Made by a program: the position numbers and the translations under genes | The notes under the pieces: generated by a model | The model's database searches: none | What the model saw: only the letters and a program-made list of their open reading frames with translations | Told to the model about the DNA's origin: nothing | Assembly: GCF_007989085.1 (NCBI RefSeq) | Contig: NZ_BJVJ01000001.1 | Span: forward strand, 1 to 64,000 | Source of the DNA: Pseudonocardia sulfidoxydans NBRC 16205 | GTDB taxonomy: Bacteria; Actinomycetota; Actinomycetes; Mycobacteriales; Pseudonocardiaceae | Direction of reading: 5' to 3' | Length of the DNA: 64,000 nt | In this document: piece by piece, positions 60,429 to 64,000 of the stretch | How the letters are laid out: each line of letters opens with the position of its first letter | Position numbering within the stretch: position 1 is the first letter of the stretch

Positions 60429-62465
60429 GTGGACGCGATCAAGGCGGTGCTGTCGCCGACGGAGATCGGCGGCGTCGCGCTCCGCAATCGCGTAGTCGTC
60501 CCGGGACACACCACCAACTTCGGGCACGCGAACCTCCCCACCCCCCGCCACGTCGAGTACCACCGTGAGCGGGCCCGCGGCGGCGTCGGGCTGATCGTCA
60601 CCGAAGCCGTCCGCGTGCATCCGACGAGCGCCGGGCGCCACATCAGCCTCGGCAGCTTCGACGACTCGTCGATCCCGGCCTTCGCAGCGATGGCCGAGGC
60701 GGTGCAGGCCGAGGGCGCCAAGCTGTTCGCGCAGATCATGCACGCCGGCCGGCAGGCCAACGGGGACGCGACGCGCACCGTCGCCTGGTCGGCGTCGCCG
60801 CTGCGCTGGACCTCGGGTGCGCAGGTTCCGCGGGCGATGGGCCGTCGCGACCTCGACACCGTCGTCGACGCCTTCGGTGCGGCGGCGACCCGCATGCAGC
60901 TGGCCGGGCTCGACGGCCTCGAGGTCCACCTCGGCCACGGGCACCTGCTCCAGCAGTTCCTCTCCCCCGTCACCAACCGGCGCGACGACGAGTACGGCGG
61001 ATCCCTGGAGAACCGGATGCGGCTCACCCGCCGGGTCCTCGGGGCCGTCCGCGGCGCCACCGACCTCCCCGTCGGCATCCGGATCAGCGCCGACGAGTTC
61101 CTGCCCGGCGGCCTCGACGTCGCGCAGATGGTCGAGATCGTCGGGCTGCTGCGTGAGGAGTTCCCGCTCGCCTACGTCCACGTGAGCCACTCCGCCTACC
61201 ACGGCAGCTGGTCGCTCTCGACGCAGATGGCGGACATGAGCTTCGGGCACGCGCCGTTCCGCCACCATGCCGCCGCGTTCCGCCGCGCGCTGGCGGGTCT
61301 GCCCGTCATCGCCGTGTGCCGGCTCGACACGCTGCCTGAGGCGGCCGAGCTGGTCGCGGACGGCGACGCCGACCTGGTCGCGCTCGCCCGTCCGCACATC
61401 GCCGACCCGCACCTGGTGCGCAAGGTGACAGCGGGCCGGGCGCAGGACGTCCGCAACTGTCTAGCGTGCAACCAGGGCTGCATCTCGCGCGTCGAGCAGA
61501 GTCTGCCGATCTCGTGCGTCGTCAACCCCGAGGTCGGTGCCGAGGGCGAGTGGTCCGCACACCGGGAGCGCGCCGCGGCGGCCCCGGCACGGCGGGTACT
61601 CGTCGTCGGCGGCGGCCCGGCGGGCCTGGAGGCGGCGCTGTCCGCCCGCCGGGCAGGCCACACCGTCCGGCTCGTCGAGGCCACCGAGCAGCTGGGCGGC
61701 CAGATCCGCACCGCCGCTCGGGTCCACGGCCGCGACCGCCTCGCACTGCTGGTGGAGGACCTCGTGCGCGCCGTGCGCGCCGCGGGCGTCGAGATCGTCA
61801 CCGGCCACCGGGTGAGCCCGGCCGAGGTCGTCGACGGCGACAGTGTCCACGGCGGCTGGGACGACGTCGTCGTCGCGACCGGGTCACGGCCCGCGCGCCG
61901 GGAGCTGCCCGGCGGCCCCCGGGTCGTCGACATCTGGACCGCCGTCGACCTCGTCGAGGCCGAGCAGGCCCCGACGGGCACCGTGCTCGTGCTCGACGAC
62001 GACGGCGGCTGGCCCGGGGCCTCGCTCGCCGAGCGGTTCGCCGGCCGCGGCGCACAGGTCCACCTGGTCTCGCCGTCGGCGCCGCTGAGCCCGAAGATCA
62101 CCACCTACTCCAAGCTCGCGCTCGTCCCGCGGCTGTCGGACCTCGGCGTGCACGTCCACCTGATGTGCACGCCCGAGGCTGCCGGCCCGGACGCCGTCGA
62201 CCTCGTCGAGGTCGTCGGCGGTGCCCGCACGCGGGTCGAGGGCGTCACCCTCGTCGTCGACGCGGGCTCCGGCTCCGCCGACGACGAGCTGCACCGGGCC
62301 CTCGACGCGCTGGTCGACGGCGGGCCGGGACCACGGCTGCACCTCGCGGGTGACGCCAACTCCCCCCGGACGGCCCTGGAGGCCCTCTACGAGGGGCGGC
62401 TCGCCGGGGCGGTGCACACCACGATCGCCGACCCGGCCCCCTTCCTGCTCGCGCTGACCCGCTGA
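60429..62465 (+). CDS. FMN/[4Fe-4S]/FAD oxidoreductase, 2,4-dienoyl-CoA reductase/trimethylamine dehydrogenase type
   Basis: Encodes 678 aa. The N-terminal 370 residues form an Old-Yellow-Enzyme TIM barrel (GGVALRNRVVVPGHTTNFG, EVHLGHGHLLQQFLSP, NRRDDEYGGSLENRMRL). The cluster loop is CLACNQGCISRVEQ followed by SCVVNP, with four cysteines. A FAD/NAD(P) domain starts at RVLVVGGGPAGLEAALSARR. Members reduce dienoyl-CoAs or oxidatively demethylate small amines such as N-methylproline or dimethylglycine. HGHLLQQFLSP is closer to the amine-demethylase/oxidase group than to FadH, but this is uncertain. Strong AAGGAGGT precedes GTG 60429. A methyltransferase gene follows after 137 bp. Confidence 0.85.
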   Translation: MDAIKAVLSPTEIGGVALRNRVVVPGHTTNFGHANLPTPRHVEYHRERARGGVGLIVTEAVRVHPTSAGRHISLGSFDDSSIPAFAAMAEAVQAEGAKLFAQIMHAGRQANGDATRTVAWSASPLRWTSGAQVPRAMGRRDLDTVVDAFGAAATRMQLAGLDGLEVHLGHGHLLQQFLSPVTNRRDDEYGGSLENRMRLTRRVLGAVRGATDLPVGIRISADEFLPGGLDVAQMVEIVGLLREEFPLAYVHVSHSAYHGSWSLSTQMADMSFGHAPFRHHAAAFRRALAGLPVIAVCRLDTLPEAAELVADGDADLVALARPHIADPHLVRKVTAGRAQDVRNCLACNQGCISRVEQSLPISCVVNPEVGAEGEWSAHRERAAAAPARRVLVVGGGPAGLEAALSARRAGHTVRLVEATEQLGGQIRTAARVHGRDRLALLVEDLVRAVRAAGVEIVTGHRVSPAEVVDGDSVHGGWDDVVVATGSRPARRELPGGPRVVDIWTAVDLVEAEQAPTGTVLVLDDDGGWPGASLAERFAGRGAQVHLVSPSAPLSPKITTYSKLALVPRLSDLGVHVHLMCTPEAAGPDAVDLVEVVGGARTRVEGVTLVVDAGSGSADDELHRALDALVDGGPGPRLHLAGDANSPRTALEALYEGRLAGAVHTTIADPAPFLLALTR

Positions 62466-62499
62466 ACCCCGGGCGGACCGGAACACCGACCGCCTCCTC

Positions 62500-62544
62500 G
62501 ACCCGAACGACACCGACCCGAACCACGCCGACCCGAACGACGCC
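62500..62544 (+). repeat. three tandem 15-bp repeats
   Basis: Three consecutive units close to CGACCCGAACGACRC occupy 62500-62514, 62515-62529 and 62530-62544, with a degenerate fourth, in the gap between the reductase and methyltransferase genes. They contain no stop-forming hairpin and are probably slippage products, although a protein-binding array is possible. Confidence 0.7.
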
Positions 62545-62602
62545 GACCACACCGAACGCACCGTGCCGGCACCCGCCGGCCAACGACCCCGGAGGTCATC
62601 TC

Positions 62603-63697
62603 GTGCTCGACATCGAGGAACAGTTGACGCTCGACGAGCGGTCCGCCGTCGATTTCGTGCTCACCATGCGCAAGCGTTGGTCGGACACGATCTACCCCGC
62701 GTTGGTCGCGGAGTTCGCGGCGACCGGGGCCGACCCGGCCACCGCCTCCGACGCGGGCTCGGCGCTGCACGACCTGCCGCTCTACCCGTGGTTCAGCCAC
62801 CTCGAGCGGGTGCAGCAGAAGATGCTGTGGAAGATCGCGGGCGACGCGGTCATCAGCCGCCGCGAGGAACTGCTCGGCCAGCTGGAGGACACCCCCGCCG
62901 GTCCCGACGGCAGCCTGCAGCTCGATCCCGACCTGGATCTGCCGGACTGGTACACCGACTACGACATCCACGTCCAACCCGGCGGTGTGTTCTCCGACGA
63001 TCTGTCGGCCTACGTCTACGAGTTCGGCGCGCGCATCGTCATGCTGCGCGACAACGACGGCTACAAGTTCCACCAGCTGTTCGCGACGACCGCGCTGCCC
63101 GAGCTGCCCGAGGCCACCCGTGTCGTCGACATGGGTTGCGGCTTCGGCAAGAGCACCCGTCCGCTCAAGCTGCGCTACCCGACGGCCGAGGTGATCGGCG
63201 TCGACCTGGCCGCGCCGAACCTGCGGCTGGCCCACGCGGAGAGCGCGGACGCCGACATCGACGTCCGGTACCGGCAGGCCGACGCCCGCACCACCGGCAT
63301 CGAGGACGGCACCTGCGACGTCGTCACCGGAACGATGCTGCTGCACGAGATGCCCGCCACGGTCATCGAGGAGACCATCGCCGAGGCGGCGCGCGTCGTG
63401 AAGCCCGGCGGGACGGTCGCGTTCCTGGAGTTCCAGCCCACCGGTGAGGCACTGCGCGACGCGACGGTCGTCGAGCACGCCGAGCGCAACAACGAGCCGT
63501 TCTTCCACGACCTGTTCGACAACGACCTGGTCGCGCTGTGCGCGAAGCACGGCCTCACCGATGCGCGCTGGACGCCGTTCGACGAGCGCCTGGAGGGCAT
63601 GCGCCCCCAGGGCTGGGGACCGCGTCCCGAGTGGCACTTCCCGTGGGCCGTCCTGACCGCGACCCGTCCCGCCGAGAAGACCGAGGTGGCCTCGTGA
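62603..63697 (+). CDS. class I SAM-dependent methyltransferase
   Basis: Encodes 364 aa. An N-terminal helical region of about 150 residues (LTLDERSAVDFVLTMRKRWS, YPWFSHLERVQQKMLWKIAG) precedes the SAM fold. Motif I is VVDMGCGFGKSTRPL (about 175-190), VIGVDLAAPNLRLA is motif II, and MLLHEMPATVIEETI with LEFQP follows. Substrate-binding residues cannot be named. GTG 62603 has GGAGGT upstream. Its stop overlaps the next gene (GTGA). With the demethylase-like reductase upstream, a methyl-group salvage or natural-product O/N-methylation role is conceivable but unproven. Confidence 0.82.
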   Translation: MLDIEEQLTLDERSAVDFVLTMRKRWSDTIYPALVAEFAATGADPATASDAGSALHDLPLYPWFSHLERVQQKMLWKIAGDAVISRREELLGQLEDTPAGPDGSLQLDPDLDLPDWYTDYDIHVQPGGVFSDDLSAYVYEFGARIVMLRDNDGYKFHQLFATTALPELPEATRVVDMGCGFGKSTRPLKLRYPTAEVIGVDLAAPNLRLAHAESADADIDVRYRQADARTTGIEDGTCDVVTGTMLLHEMPATVIEETIAEAARVVKPGGTVAFLEFQPTGEALRDATVVEHAERNNEPFFHDLFDNDLVALCAKHGLTDARWTPFDERLEGMRPQGWGPRPEWHFPWAVLTATRPAEKTEVAS

Positions 63698-64000
63698 GCG
63701 AGGAGTTCGACTACCTGGGCGACCGCCGGATCTCCAAGCTGCTCGACCTGGTCCTGCAGCTCGCGACGGAGGTCCACGTCGGACGCCAGCGCACCCGTGC
63801 GCTGGAGGCGCTGCTCGTGCGCTCCGGCACCCTGACCGCCGGCGACCTGGACACCTTCCGGGCCACCGCCGACGAGGCCGCCACGCTCGATCGCGAGCGC
63901 GACGCCTACACCCGCCGGCTCGTCCGGATCATCACCGAGTCCGGCCCGGCCGAGCACCCGCTGCGCGAGCAGTGGGAGGACGCCCTCGCCACGAAGGCGG
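63694..64000 (+). CDS. helical protein of unknown function, cut by the window end
   Basis: The first 102 residues are encoded before the sequence ends, with no stop. They are mostly helical and charged: FDYLGDRRISKLLDLVLQLA, then TRALEALLVRSGTLTAGDLD and TFRATADEAATLDRERDAYT. The RALEALLV-x-G-x-LT segment resembles the N-terminal helix pair of nitrile hydratase alpha subunits, but no metal-binding motif is in view, so this may be chance. It is coupled to the methyltransferase by GTGA, implying a shared task. Function unknown. Confidence 0.6.
   Translation, partial: MSEEFDYLGDRRISKLLDLVLQLATEVHVGRQRTRALEALLVRSGTLTAGDLDTFRATADEAATLDRERDAYTRRLVRIITESGPAEHPLREQWEDALATKA

Overview
The window is very GC-rich, with third positions almost always G or C, many GTG starts and stop/start overlaps of the ATGA/GTGA type. 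This points to a high-GC actinobacterium. The BTAD and IclR/GntR regulators and the small actinobacterial families (DUF7144, DUF6325) fit a Pseudonocardia-like member of the Pseudonocardiaceae, but the genus is an inference. I see no rRNA, tRNA, CRISPR array, insertion sequence or phage gene.

Region 1 (1-7.8 kb): a secreted GH43-like beta-propeller protein, an alcohol dehydrogenase overlapping a class III CoA-transferase, and a BTAD-type regulator followed by an FAD monooxygenase.

Region 2 (7.8-39.3 kb) is a catabolic island. It holds three GntR regulators, an amidase, two hydantoinase-fold cyclic amidohydrolases, two PuuE-type deacetylase-fold hydrolases (one with a C-terminal cupin), two N-carbamoylsarcosine-amidase-like isochorismatase-fold hydrolases and two class III CoA-transferases. 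It also has DRE-TIM and CitE-type acyl-CoA lyases, an IlvD-type dehydratase, oxidoreductases, two MFS carriers and two paralogous RbsABC-like importers. The gene content suggests import of cyclic amides (ureides or imides), ring opening, amide or carbamoyl hydrolysis, CoA activation and C-C cleavage. The actual substrate is not known. Several promoters share a TTGTATGCAA-like site that overlaps -10 or -35 elements.

Region 3 (39.4-56.3 kb) is a transport and stress region: two abutting SulP carriers, AI-2E, DUF1269, DUF7144 and small proteins in one minus-strand operon; a divergent BASS-type carrier; a MalT/LuxR-type regulator; and two alkylsulfatase paralogues in opposite orientation flanking a potassium-channel gene. 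It ends with SHOCT, DUF6325 and DUF4203-like genes.

Region 4 (56.3-59.9 kb): an IclR regulator divergent from acylating acetaldehyde dehydrogenase and 4-hydroxy-2-oxovalerate aldolase (the end of meta-cleavage pathways), then a HyuE-like protein without the usual catalytic cysteines.

Region 5 (60.3-64.0 kb): a sigma70-like promoter drives an Old-Yellow-Enzyme/Fe-S/FAD reductase. A methyltransferase and a helical protein cut by the window edge follow.

The most unusual non-coding feature is a family of three near-perfect 40-bp palindromes at 3501, 7818 and 15878. Their arms differ between copies only by paired, compensatory substitutions, and two of them contain the stop codon of the adjoining gene.
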